DNA of 64,000 bases, taken from Pseudorasbora parva. Its lineage: Eukaryota > Chordata > Actinopteri > Cypriniformes > Gobionidae. The notes under the pieces were generated by a model. The model was not told the DNA's origin, ran no database searches, and saw only the letters and a program-made list of their open reading frames with translations. The position numbers and the translations under genes are program-made. The stretch is from NCBI RefSeq assembly GCF_024679245.1, contig NC_090196.1, positions 7,776,861-7,840,860 on the forward strand. The letters are read 5' to 3'. Shown piece after piece: positions 38,715-49,973 of the stretch (position 1 is its first letter; the number at the start of each line of letters is the position of its first letter).

Positions 38715-39422
38715 TAACTTCAATGACATCCCATTCTTAATCCGTAGGGTTTAATATGGAGTTGGCCCACCCTTTGCAGCTATAACAGCTTCAACTCTTC
38801 TGGAAAGGCTTTCCACAAGGAGAATAGGAGTGTGTTTATGGGAATTTTTTTGCCATTCTTCTTGAAACACGGTTGTTGGACGAGAAGGCCTGGCTCTCTC
38901 TCCGCTCTAAATCATCCCAAAGGTGATCTATCGGGTTGAGGTCAGGACTCTATGCAGGCCAGGCAAGTTCCTCCACACCAAACTCACTCATCCGTGTCTT
39001 TATGGACCTTGCTTTGTGCACTGGTGCACAGTCATTTTGGAACAGAAATTGGCCATCCCCAAATCGTTCCCACAAATTTGGGAGCATGAAATTGCCCAAA
39101 ATGTTTTGATCTGCTGAATCATTAAGAGTTCGTTTCACTGGAACTAAGTTGCCAAGCCCAACCACTATACGTAGTATTCAGTATAACCACTAACAGATGA
39201 CCGTGGAATATTTAGTAGTGAGGAAATTTCATGAATGGACAGGTGGCAGCCTATCAGGGTACCATGCTTGAATTCACTGAGCTCCTGAGAGCGACCCATT
39301 CTTTCACAAATGTTTGTAGACGCAGTGCTTTAATTTATACACCTTTGACCATGGACGTGATTGGAACACCTGAATTCAAGGATTTGGAGGGTTGTCCTAA
39401 TACTTTTGGCAATATAGTGTAC
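38715..39422 (-). mobile_element. Internally deleted Tc1-like transposon, nested
   Basis: The minus strand encodes VKRTLNDSADQNILGNFMLP and QNDCAPVHKARS, the latter the second DDE block. The right inverted end reads ACTTTTGGCAATATAGTGTA. The first third of the transposase is absent and the sequence jumps near 39160, so about half of the element has been lost. It lies inside the 38230-40108 element. Confidence 0.75.
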
Positions 39423-39460
39423 ATGAAGACTAATTTTGAAATAGTTTTATTTACTCATGA

Positions 39461-39523
39461 ATCTGGTTGGTTGGTTGGTTGGTTGGTTGGTTGGTTGGTT
39501 GGTTGGCTGTTTGGTTGGTTGGT
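39461..39523. repeat. (GGTT)n microsatellite
   Basis: About 14 GGTT units with two substitutions. Confidence 0.93.
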
Positions 39524-40108
39524 GGCCACCACATTCCAGCAAAGACAAGTTAATGGTTGATGATTTGGACTGGATTGTGAGATGGAAGGTCCCTTTAGGG
39601 TCTCTGAAGGTGTCAGCATGACTTCTGCAAGATATGTGGAGATTATAACTGACATTTTTTTGCTATATGGTATAAAAACAATGAAATAAGACACCACATC
39701 AATAAAACAGTTCTTCACACACTGTAGGCATTTTTATTTGGTTAAATGTGGCTGAAATGCAACTTTATGGACAACTGCCAGACTGTATGAGGTTCTTGAC
39801 ACTCCAGAAGCTTCAAATACCTGTTTCCTGCTCAACAGTTGCTTTTTTATAGCTGTCCTTTTAATAAAATTATTTTTTGACAGCAACTTTCCTTAATAAG
39901 CTTTTATCTGACCGAGTGCTGATAGTTTGATAATCTCCATTCAGTTTTCACACAATATTAGTTTTGCGTAACATTGCACCATTTCATGTCTTTTATCTTC
40001 CTCTCCATATTTCATGAGAACTGTGACTTGCTTAATAATGTGGAACAACCTCTTTAAATAGGGTTTCCATTTACCTAAGTAGACCTGGCAAACTATTTAA
40101 CAAACCGC

Positions 40109-43100
40109 TTTATTTAAAAATATATATATATAAAAAAAAAATAATACAAATAAATTCTGAATTCTGTTTATTGTTGAAATCCTGCTGATATGTCAGTTGG
40201 GTAAAGATGAACATAGTGTAGATGAAAATGTTTTATTGAAGTCAAAAATATTATTTAATATCATTTATGCCAACAAAACTAGCTGTATGGGTTCAGTCAG
40301 GAAGAAATCACTCTTTAAGGTAACAATTGCATTTATCACTTCTTGGATTCTGCGCACGTGGGGATGTCAATGTGACTTCAGCCAGATGCAAAGTTTGCAA
40401 GAGCTTGCTTGACTTCATCTGAGTTGAACCCTAGCGTGCGGAGCTGACGTGCTGTCAGTTGTTCACCGTTTGGTCACATTTTAGTGCCTTTTCCTTCGTT
40501 GACACACTTCTGCAGTTCAGCCAGTGCAGAAAAGATGCTAAAAGCATCAAGGAAATTCTTTGTAGGTCTACTAAATCATTTACGACAATAAAAACACGTA
40601 CACTTGCACATGACTCAAACATGTTTGATAAAATGTTTTTTATTGATATTAAAAATGAAAGTACATGAATTGTGCATTTCGGACATTCTAGCGTGCAGAG
40701 GTTAAATCAATTAAAATACACACAGGCCGCGTGGGCTACTGATATTAAACTGTTGCCAATGAAAGACAAAAGATCCCTTCATTTTTAGCGCAAAAGGGGC
40801 GCGTTTTCCTTACAGCGCCTTTTCCGCACGGAAAGTTAAGTAACCAGTTTGGAAAGAACAACAGTGAATGCAGTCCTTGCAGGAATAACATAATAGAAAA
40901 ATGGCAATGTCTCTGGAAATATGGGATGTTCGAATAATAAAAATAATGATAGTAATTATAATAATTGCACTGCTTCGTCACAACTGATATGAATCAGATA
41001 AATATTGGATTATCAAGGCAGAGGGATACACCGCAGGCACTTAGACCTAAATTTCAAGGTACTAAGCGATACTATAGTATCATTTTTTGACCTTAAGACG
41101 GGGCTTATACAAGAAACGATGTTGGCTTGTTGTCCTTGTTTGAGAAACCACAAAGAAAATGGCCTTGTATTGGGTTTTTGAACATAAATCCGCTGATATT
41201 TCCTGAGTATTAGGGTAGATACGTATGGTAGCCCTTCAACAACTGAGATGAAGATAGATGGAGGACTTGAAAAAACGGATTTAGGGCATATTATTGTAAA
41301 ATGGTGAGACTGAGGGGACGTATAAACAGTCCTCTCTTTGTGACATCATAATTGATCTTGGTGACATCATAATAGATTTTTAACTTGGCAACAAGAAAAA
41401 GCACTGAACTTGGGACAGGCTCTTCTCATCCCCAAAAACATGGCATACCTTAGAGACGCCAAAAAATGACAATACGAGAATTGAAAATGGCACTAAAGTG
41501 GCTTAAACTGTATCGGGATTGTGTACAATCGTGGCATATAGAGACCGGGTATATCCAGATCCATGTGAGGAAAGTTTTTTTTTTTTTTTTTTGTAGTTGA
41601 TTTTGTTTTTTTATAAACAGAAATCCATTTGGCAGATTAAAAAGCCATGCGGGAGGGAGAAAGAGAGAGAGAGTATTCTGAGTATGTGCCTATTTTTGTA
41701 TTACAACATGCCTAAGCAATCCAGGCTACAGCTGCTGTTAAAATATTGATTTTAAAATAGCTCTGTGGCGAACCAAAAGGAAAAAAGGAAATATTTTTTT
41801 GGTACAAAGCATCTACAAAAAGCATTTACATGTAAAATGGAAAGAAAAAAAAGAGAGCATATAAAATAAAATCCATCAGTTGAGCATCAGTGCTATGTAT
41901 ATTACTGTATTTGGACTGATTTTAATATATAATTTTATAACAAAATAAATAATGCCTTTATACAGTGCCCATATTTGTACTTAAACAAACAAACAAAAAG
42001 AAGCTTGGCGGCTCATTACGCAAGATACAGCTCAGACTAAAAGAATATTACATGATGTCCCTGGAAACTAATTATAATATATATTTCCATATTTATTCTA
42101 TATATATTTTATATATATATTCAAGTATTTGTTTCTCAGGCAAAAGCATGTGAATACTACGGATAAACGTTAAAAATATGTTAGTCGACATTATTGCGTT
42201 TTTTCCCTTTGAATTGATATTTGTGCCTTTTTTTCTTCTTCTTCTTCTTCAGAACTGTAAAATAACGTTACAAAAACACAAAGCCTATTTTGCAACAACA
42301 AGAATGTCACGGTACCAGAAACCAAACAGGGCTTTTTTTTTTTTTTTGCTTTTTTTTTTTCCTTTAAGCGTTTTCACGAAAAAGAACATAGAAAATACAA
42401 ACAATCCCACTTTTTCAAGGTCACAATGTCCCTCTTTCCTGCAGTGCAAAGCAGGGGTTTTGTGCAGCCACGCTCGAAAGGAGGCGAGTTCTTCACGTCC
42501 AGGCATTTGAACATGATCCCTTCAGCGTCCCCACACTGCTCCTTCCTTCATCGCAACGGCAGCGTCGGGACACGGGGCATACGTCGCGTGTCTCATGTAC
42601 GCATCGGCATGCGGCGATATCCCCGCAGCCACTCTTGTTTTCTCTTTCCAAAGTCACACTTTCCTTAAAACGGAAAGCTTAATAAAGTTTCAAAGGAAAA
42701 AAAAAATCATGCTTTTCAACCCTTTCTCCTTTGAGTCCATTCCCAAAGCTAGCACCATGACATTTTTTGAGCTACACGTTCATAGTCCATAAAAAAATAG
42801 TGCCTTTTTTTATTTACTTAACAAGAACTTTGACGTAATCCGTGGCGATGTGCAATTCGCAGACACTTCTCTGCTTTTCATTTGTGATTACAAGGTGCTG
42901 GAACAGGAATCTAATTTTACAACAATTCCTTACAGTGTGGATGTCCCTTTATAGTTACAGGTGCAAACTAATATTTAAAAAGGACTAAAAGAGAGATACG
43001 TTTGTCTCGGGAGAATGCAGTGGAATGGGTTCTTTCATGCTAGCTCGAGCTGTTCCTCGCGTTCTGATGTCCTCCGAACTGGCGTTCCGCAACTTCTTTG

Positions 43101-43321
43101 CTTTTTCTTTTGCTTCTTCACCTGAATTGAGTTCCTTTCGTTTATAATGTGCCTTTTTGTTGGTGAACGAAACAGCAAGAATAGAAACTTGAAGAGCGTG
43201 TGAGCACGTCTGGTGGGGAAGGAAGAAGGGTTGTAGAGGACTGCCACAGAAATGACGTCAGAGACAAAAAGCTTTGATCCCCTAGTCTGTTTTTATCGAC
43301 TCTGTGCAAATGATCCTGGTT
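40109..43321 (-). other. Probable igf2 3' UTR and downstream intergenic region
   Basis: No coding frame is recognised. The sequence directly downstream of the igf2 stop is single-copy in appearance and contains several T-runs (41574-41593, 42331-42360). Candidate poly(A) signals on the minus strand (plus-strand TTTATT) occur near 42809, 42090 and 40640; which one is used cannot be decided from sequence alone. Confidence 0.45.
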
Positions 43322-43558
43322 TCACTTGTGGCTGACGTAGTTTTCTGTGGGAAGAAGGATGGGCGGCAGCTTGCTGGGAAGCGTGATGAGAGGCCTGTGG
43401 TGGTGCAGTTGCTCCTGGGCCTTGATTCTCTCCGCCTGCCGCCTAAACTTCTTGGCCCGCAGGATGGCAGGGACGCCCCTCCGTAGCCTCTGGGCGGCCT
43501 TCCGTTGCCACACGTCGTATTTGGAATATTTCACAGTCACGTGCTTTCTTGGGACCTC
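43322..43558 (-). CDS. igf2b: igf2 coding exon 4 (E-peptide, stop)
   Basis: The acceptor is CGCAACAG|GAGGTCCC at 43559/43558. The exon holds 78 codons from EVPRKHVTVKYSKYDVW to YVSHK and a TGA at 43322-43324. It encodes most of the basic E-peptide (LRRGVPAILRAKKFRRQ), which is removed from pro-IGF2 by proprotein convertases. The frame is open and strongly conserved in style. The overlapping plus-strand frames (43304-43486, 43347-43673) are shadows. Confidence 0.95.
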   Translation of the reverse strand, partial: EVPRKHVTVKYSKYDVWQRKAAQRLRRGVPAILRAKKFRRQAERIKAQEQLHHHRPLITLPSKLPPILLPTENYVSHK

Positions 43559-43726
43559 CTGTTGCGAAAGTAATAGTAGCGTTAGAAAATGTTTTCTGAG
43601 ACAGGTTGAAATTATCACAGAAAGTTCTACGATTGCTTGGAAGATCTCTAAAAATGATTCAAAACTCTTTTAACCTCAAGAAATATAATTATAATATAAT
43701 TTTGCAGATATTTTGCCAAAAATCAA

Positions 43727-43860
43727 GTCAAGTCAACTTTATTTATATAGCGTTTATACAATGACGATTGTTTCAAAGCAGCTTCACAGTGTTAAACAGG
43801 AAAATATTGCAACAAAATTTGATTCGGCTGTACAGTCGTTCTGGAGAAAACGGTGATGTC
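43727..43860. repeat. Dispersed cyprinid repeat, short copy, in igf2 intron 3
   Basis: AGTCAACTTTATTTATATAG, then GTTTCAAAGCAGCTTCACAG, then GTTAAACAGGAAAATATTGC. The same sequence starts the longer copy at 53262. Confidence 0.75.
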
Positions 43861-44067
43861 TTATTATTTAATTTATTTATTTTAATTTATCATAAAGCGT
43901 CAATGTTGGCAGATCAGTATTATAGTTTAGACAATTAATTGCAACCTAATAAATTAATTGTATTTAGATATCTAGTTGAAAACGAAATGTAACACCTTAA
44001 TTTTTTAAAAGCCTAGTTCACCAAAAATGACAATTCTTCCATCATTTACTTCCAAACATTCTCCTTC

Positions 44068-44833
44068 TTAAAGGGTTAGTTCACCCAAAAATCCTCACCC
44101 CAATGTCATTCCACACCCGTAAGACCTCCGTTCATCTTCGGAACACAGTTTAAGAAATTTATATTTAGTCCGAGAGCGTATGCAAGTGTATGCACACTAT
44201 ACTGTCCATGTCCAGAAAGGGAATAAAAACATCATCAGAGGAGTCCATATGTGACATCAGTTCATTCATTAGAATCTCTTGAAGGATCGAAAATACATTT
44301 TGGTCCAAAAATAACAAAAACTACGACTTTATCCAGCATTGTCTTCTCTTCCCGGTTAGTTTTCAAACCTCAAATAAAGATTCAAGCGGTAATGAATCAG
44401 CGTATTGATTCATGATTCGGATCGCCAATGTCATGTGATTTCAGCAGTTTGACACACGATCCGAATCATGAATCAATACGCTGATTCATAACCGTTAGAA
44501 ACTTTGTTTGAGGACTGAAGACAAACCCGGAAGAGAAGACAATGCTGAATAAAGTCGTAGTTTGTGTTACTTTTGGACCGAAATGTATTTTCGATGCTTC
44601 AAGAGATTCTAATGAACTAACTGATGTCACATATGGACTACTTTGATGATGTTTTTATTCCCTTTCTGGACATGGACAGTAGAGTGTGTATACACTTGCA
44701 TGCACTCTTGGACTAAATATATAATATCTTAAACTGTGTTCCGAAGATGAACGGAGGTCTTGCGGGTATGGTACGACATTACGGGGAGTCATTAATGACA
44801 TGAATTTCGTTTTTGGGTGAACTAACCCTTTAA
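44068..44833. mobile_element. 766-bp near-palindromic TTAA-flanked element in igf2 intron 3
   Basis: The left end TTAAAGGGTTAGTTCACCC and the right end GGGTGAACTAACCCTTTAA are inverted, and the arms of about 350 bases pair almost throughout (CATATGTGACATCAGTTCAT, ACGACTTTATCCAGCATTGT and their complements). The central loop is near 44425-44457. TTAA on both sides fits a piggyBac- or Kolobok-type target. The minus-strand frame at 44655-44843 is an artefact. Confidence 0.88.
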
Positions 44834-45330
44834 GTCTATACAATGCTCCACAGAAGAAAGCATGTAGGTTTGGAAGGACATGATGGTGAGGAAATTATTA
44901 ACTTTGGGCAAACTATCCCTTATATATTTTATTTAAAGGGCTATCAATTTCTTATATTGACAAAGAACAACATTCAAAATTAAGAAAGACAATGAAGGAG
45001 ATAATGGCACAGTTTTTCCCCAATGTCTTACTAGCTAGTCAACATCCAGGTCATTTTCAAGACACTGGTTTTGTAACCCAATCCAAGTATGTGATGTAAA
45101 TCTACAGGAAAATGTCAACCTATAAATGACCTCTTGCTTATATCATATCATTTTCCACTTGGTCAGCAGTTTTAGGGCAATACTTGCTTACTAGTTCCTT
45201 ACTCTGGCTCACTGTTTTCTTTAAACCCACATGCCAGGATGGACAAGTTCAGCAGAAAGAACAGGACAATCGAGATGTTGCGTGTGATAAAGTACTGGAG
45301 AGTTGTTGTTGATTCCCACGGTCCACCTAC

Positions 45331-45512
45331 CTGTTTTAATGCGGGCATCACCGGGATGACCTGTAGGGATGTTGCTGAAACGTCCCTCTCTGACTTGGCA
45401 GGTTTAGCGCAGTACTGTTCTAGTAGAGCTAGGTTGCAACTGCTAAAACAACACTCTTCCACAATCCCACGGTTTTGAGAACGCCGACTGTTCGACCTGC
45501 TAGTTGGTCGAC
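45331..45512 (-). CDS. igf2b: igf2 coding exon 3 (C, A, D domains and start of E)
   Basis: The acceptor is CCCTGCAG|GTCGACC at 45513/45512 and the donor is AAACAG|GTAGGT at 45331/45330. Two bases complete the Ser codon split from exon 2; 60 codons follow. They hold [20 protein letters not shown], the A domain CCFSSC...YC, and the D and early E region ending MPALKQ. The 182-nt length is as expected for vertebrate IGF2. Confidence 0.96.
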
Positions 45513-45829
45513 CTGCAGGGACACAAATGAAGATCATGAGTTTATGGACTCAATACACTCTGGTCACATGTCAGACAAAATTGATGAAGAAAACAGCTTA
45601 ATGAGATAGATCACCCAAAAATGTCCTCACAAACCTGTGTTTTTAAACCTGTTTGTATCCATGCAGTGAAAGTCAGTGGTGACCAATTTTCCTTTGGACC
45701 CCATTGCCTTTCGTTGCATGGTCAACAGTTCTTCAAAAGTCTTCTTATGTGTTTCAGAAAGTCATACAGGTTTGGAAGGACATGATGGGGGAAGTAAATG
45801 TTGGCAGAATTATACATTCTTGATTAAAC

Positions 45830-46150
45830 TATTCTAGCCTAAACTGGTTTGCTGGTCTACCAGCCTGAGCTGGCTTGACTGGTTTGGGGCACATGACAAT
45901 CAGACCAGCTGACTGACCAGGAAACTCTAATGGAAAAGCCTGATTTAATCAGCCATGACCATTCATGTTTTAAATTCCCATTTCTCTGAGACTTGCAAAG
46001 CTGGTTTTTAGCTGGGTAAACAACTAGCCATCCAGAGTGACCAGCTGAAAAGTGAAAAAGCTCTCAAGAACCAGCCAAGAAACAAGTATATTAGCGACTG
46101 ATTTATTTATTTTTTCAGCCAGCTGGAGATCCAGATGAAAACACTAATAT
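45830..46150. repeat. Degenerate CAGCTGGT-type minisatellite in igf2 intron 2
   Basis: Loose repeats of ACTGGTTTGCTGGTCTACCA, ACCAGCTGA and CAGCCAGCTGGA. No coding content. Confidence 0.5.
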
Positions 46151-47468
46151 AGCATGCTGGAAGACCCTCTCGAACAATCTAGACTAGGGGAAAACAGAGC
46201 GTTTGGCTGTTTTAACAAGAAAAAATCTCAGTATCTCCAAAGAGTTGCCATCAAACGTTCCACAAACCCTACAAACAACTCAATGTAAATCAAGCTACAG
46301 TGGCCTGGTTCCATTGTCCAAGCAGATTTCATTATCGATTCATTGTGTTTTGACTGGGACGCATCTGCGGCGTATAATCTGTGGCATAAAATGGAGTCTG
46401 TTTATTTGTTTTCTCGTCTGGACTGATCTTGTTACGCGTCTAATTGAGCTATTCGAAATCTGTTTCGAAGAATTCGCCGACAACCCTGCAACGCGGTCCC
46501 AGGAATGGAAGATCGAAAGCCAGCAAAAAACACAGCAAGAGAGAGTTGAAGGGCAAAAGTCTTCGCTTCTGTTTGGATGAGTAAATGGTGGATATCCTTT
46601 GACCTTGTCCTTTGCCAGCTCAGCAGAGATAAAGAGAGCATGAAAGAGAGGAGGGGGGAGGGGTGGAAGAACAGACTTGGCATGAAAGAGCGAAGCTACA
46701 GGACACAGTAATGGAAGGGGAGGCGCAGGTCCGGGAAAAAGGAAGGAATAATTGATTTCCAGTCAAATATAATGTGAACGATCTGTGCTTCTCACAGCCG
46801 CAATGATCTGAAAGTGTGTTCTTGATTGTAGGATGGGAAACATTGAGGAGTGGATCTGGTGGATGGAGGGGGAAAATCTGCGCTGGCCCAAATTGGATAA
46901 TGATCTTTCGGGGTAGTTAGGCTTCTGTGGACAAAAGAACACAAAGGCCTTGTCTGTTTGTCAGTGCTGGCGTGAGGAAGACGGCAAATATTTAAAAAGT
47001 TGTGCTCCCGAACCCCCTCCGTGTGTGTGAGCTGTTTAAAACCAGCAGATGTATCTGGATCTGGATCTGGATCAGGATCGTACAGTCAGCAATCTGAACT
47101 AGTGCGAAGCTATTGGTTAGTATCCGTTACGCTAAACTAGTAATGAAGCTGTCTCAATCCATCCAGCCGTGTAAGAGGACAAACAGCTTTTTTTCAATTG
47201 AGTGTAGCCTGGGAACATTTCTGGAGAGGTGAATGGAATGCCACTTGGGTACTATTACTTTCCCTGGCGGAATGTGCAAGTAAACAACCAGACCATTGTG
47301 GCTCATTTAGCATCCCTTTCATATGCAATCACAGATATCGCGAGAGAATGCGCCCAGTCAGCACAATCTGCAGAGACTTCGCTCGTAACTCTGGTCACTG
47401 GTGACATACAATTGGCAGGGCTCGCGACTAAAAGCAAAGAAAACCCAGAGATGTGCAAATGTACGTAC
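46151..47468. other. Rest of igf2 intron 2
   Basis: Non-coding sequence with purine-rich stretches (AGAGAGGAGGGGGGAGGGG near 46647) and a GATCTG repeat near 47053-47075. The frames here (46203-46580, 47198-47404) have no recognised domain. Confidence 0.5.
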
Positions 47469-47619
47469 TGAAATAGAAGCCTCTGTCTTCGCACACAAAC
47501 TGCAGCGCGTCCACCAGCTCTCCGCCACATAACGTCTCAGCTGAAGCGACTTCGAAGGCAGACAGGGTTAAAAACACTATGCAAATGGGCATCCGTATGG
47601 ACCAGTACATCTTCATGAC
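47469..47619 (-). CDS. igf2b: igf2 coding exon 2 (signal core and B domain)
   Basis: The acceptor is ATCTCCACAG|GTCATG at 47620/47619 and the donor is TTTCA|GTACGT at 47469/47468. The exon starts with Val24, then [20 protein letters not shown], then [19 protein letters not shown] and EDRGFYF; the last base starts a split Ser codon (phase 1). The hydrophobic run is the signal core, with cleavage predicted around residues 49-50. Two in-frame ATGs (codons 25 and 27) could serve as alternative starts if exon 1 is skipped. Confidence 0.96.
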
Positions 47620-48667
47620 CTGTGGAGATAATGTGTTTTAGTTAGTTTAGATGCTTGTGCATTGCATTTTTAATATAATGCTTAACATGATACCGAACAA
47701 CTATTATTAGCTTCCTCAAGGCATTGAATTTAGTAATGCAAAACTATGACTGCATGCATGGCCCTCGACTTTTCAGCTATCTGCTTGATCACATGGTCAA
47801 AACCTGTGTCAATATACAGTATGGAAAGCATGTATACACGCAACACTGGAATCATGTGTCATTCTATAAATGCATGTAGGTTTTAGCAACAAAAAAGAGG
47901 CCAGTCTTATGAATAACTAATATTTGTTTCTTCAATGCATTGAATTCAACGAATGCAATAGTTAATACACCCTGGGAAATGGTAGTAATGCATTTGATTT
48001 TTCACTAAAAAGGTGACGAGTGCTTCCTTTAGTGGTGGGCATTGGTTCCTTTAGTGCGTTGAAATCGCCAATGCAATCCTTCAAACACGCTGGGATTGTA
48101 CATGCATGGATCGACTTTTTAATTAACACATGAAGATGCTTATCCAGGTCGAAAAACGCTTTTATCTCCACTTGTACACTCTTACACAACGTTCAACAAG
48201 TTGCAAGACTGCTCAATAAACACAGCTATCTCATTCCTCACAACTCAGCATATAATTTCCTTAAACCCAGTTTAAAGTGCTGTCGCCCCCTTGCGCAACT
48301 TCTTTCCCGTGCGCGCGTATCCTGAATGAAGTGTCAAGTACATTTTTATTTGTAAAGCGCTTTACTACACATTGGTTCAAATCCGCTTTACAAAAAAATC
48401 AATGTCATTTTTTTGTACAATATCTCATACTCCACATTTAGCGCTGTCAAGGTGTTTAGAGCTGTTATCAAGAGTGTCAAAAAATATCTCCGTTGCATTA
48501 CGCGAACTGCTCGTGCATTCAAATCTCTCAGTTTCCAATCCAATTTCTAATATATATTATTTTTAATTTATTTATTTTTTTTTAGAGAGAAAGAGAGAGA
48601 CTAACTAACTCAATCATCTCCAGATACGTCCAAGATTTCCCAAAGGTTGTTAAAAGATTTTCTTTAC

Positions 48668-48736
48668 CTTATTTAAGAAACTGTCTGTTCTCAAGCAGGT
48701 ATGGCAAACAGAATGATGTTTTAGTTGGTCCTCCAT
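48668..48736 (-). CDS. igf2b: igf2 coding exon 1 (start codon, N-terminal leader)
   Basis: This 69-base coding segment is too short for an ORF search and was found by reading upstream of exon 2. ATG is at 48734-48736 with G at -3 and G at +4, a good Kozak context. The 23 codons read MEDQLKHHSVCHTCLRTDSF then LNK, and the donor is AATAAG|GTAAAG. Phase 0 joins exactly to exon 2. The MEDQ...HHSVCHTC leader is characteristic of teleost Igf2b as I recall it. Confidence 0.88.
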
Positions 48737-48839
48737 GACAATGGTTAAAAAAAGGCGGTGCTGTTGTATTTGGTTGAAAAGGTCTGTTTAGTTTCCCCAG
48801 TTGGTGTTAGAATGTTGTGTGGAGCTGTCCCAAAAATCA

Positions 48840-48891
48840 GGCGACAGGCAAAAGTTCTGTGAGAGAAGTATTATATACCCAAACCCGCCCC
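48840..48891 (-). promoter_or_regulatory. igf2b: Candidate igf2 core promoter: GC box and TATA box
   Basis: On the minus strand, GGGGCGGG (48891-48884, Sp1-type) is followed by GGGTATATAATAC (TATA box about 48877-48870). A start site is expected about 25-30 bases further on (about 48840-48848), giving a 5' UTR of roughly 100 bases before the ATG at 48736. Position and orientation fit exon 1. Confidence 0.65.
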
Positions 48892-49710
48892 TTAACACCC
48901 CCCTCCCTACTGGTGCGCATGTCCGTGAGAGAGGTAAAACTCGAGGTGGTCAGTGGCTCTCCAGCAGTCCAGCCGAGCTCCCTGCTGCTGTTTTCCAAGA
49001 ATTCTAGATCACAAAAAGGTCAATGAACATTAGAAAATGTTCTTTCCTAAAATATTGAAACGGAAAAATCATTATTTTAACGCCATCTCAGCCATAATAA
49101 ATACAATAAAACTATTGTACAATAAAATACAAATAAACAAGTAAACAAGACAACGTTCGAAATCGCAGACACGCACAAGCCATCAATATGAGTGTACTTA
49201 TCCAGCAGACAGAGTTCTGACAGGACAGTCGATGTGTAACACTTTACAATGGAAAGTGCCCGGATGGTGAGGAGAGAACATGAAACGCTGTACGCCGTCA
49301 TTTCCTCTGATATCCACCTGCCTTATCGATCCTCGCGCGAATAGTGGCTGTAATGATGGTAATTCACTTTACAGCCTGACCCATTCAGAGCACTGAGAAT
49401 ATAATGAAGAATTAGCTGGACTTGAATTGAACTTAAATTGGTTTGATTGAATTAAGTTGGAAATGTCATCCATCACCTGGCAAAGCAATAAGGGCCATTA
49501 TTTGATGCAGATGTTATTCTTCATGGACACTAGTCTCCATCTGATATGAAATGCAGGGCCAAAATGTCTACTACTGCCTTTCTAAAACTTCTTTTAAAAT
49601 GGGTTTAAATCATAATTAATATGTGAATAAATCCCATATGGGAATATAATACACTTTAAAATAATAAATATATAATATGTAACATATACATAATAAAAAA
49701 TCTACATTGT
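48892..49710. other. igf2 upstream region, no gene seen
   Basis: C-rich (G-rich on the gene strand) sequence lies immediately upstream of the GC box, followed by AT-rich sequence. There is no coding frame with a recognisable motif. Confidence 0.5.
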
Positions 49711-49712
49711 AT

Positions 49713-49717
<5 letters not shown>

Positions 49718-49794
<77 letters not shown>
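49718..49794. repeat. (AT)n microsatellite
   Basis: About 38 AT units. Confidence 0.97.
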
Positions 49795-49797
<3 letters not shown>

Positions 49798-49891
49798 AGA
49801 AAATAATAAACTTTAATATAATAACAAAATAATACATGTATGTAACACATAATGAACAATCTATATTGTATAAAGTGCTAGAAGAATATTT

Positions 49892-49896
49892 ATGTG

Positions 49897-49971
<75 letters not shown>
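49892..49971. repeat. (TG)n microsatellite
   Basis: About 38 TG units with one TGCG interruption near 49901. Confidence 0.97.

Positions 49972-49973
<2 letters not shown>

Larger units (their letters stand above)
38230..40108. mobile_element. Element with about 270-bp inverted arms, containing a Tc1-like insertion
   Basis: The left arm at about 38230-38505 is the reverse complement of the right arm at about 39868-40108. Shared landmarks are GTTTGTTAAATAGTTTGC, AACCCTATTTAAAGAGGTTG, ATTAAGCAAGTCACAGTTCT and GAAAACTGAATGGAGATTAT. No gene is encoded between the arms other than the Tc1-like insertion. It is a long-terminal-inverted-repeat DNA element of unknown superfamily. Confidence 0.82.
43322..48846 (-). 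other. igf2b: igf2 gene locus (insulin-like growth factor 2; best match igf2b)
   Basis: Four coding exons join in frame with consensus splice sites to give 212 residues. IGF2 is a secreted growth factor that signals through IGF1R and insulin receptors. Residues 1-50 form an unusually long leader whose hydrophobic core is at about 34-49. The B domain follows (Cys54, Cys66), then the C, A (Cys94, Cys95, Cys99, Cys108) and D domains, with an E-peptide after SER at 114-116. All six insulin-fold cysteines are present. Intron phases are 0, 1 and 0. The leader (MEDQLKHHSVCHTC start) points to the teleost igf2b form, but igf2a or a polyploid duplicate cannot be excluded without alignment. The adjacent th gene on the same strand supports the assignment. 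Confidence 0.93.

Noticed and set aside
43347..43673. 108-codon plus-strand frame over igf2 exon 4
   Set aside because: It is antisense to a well-supported coding exon and has no domain of its own.
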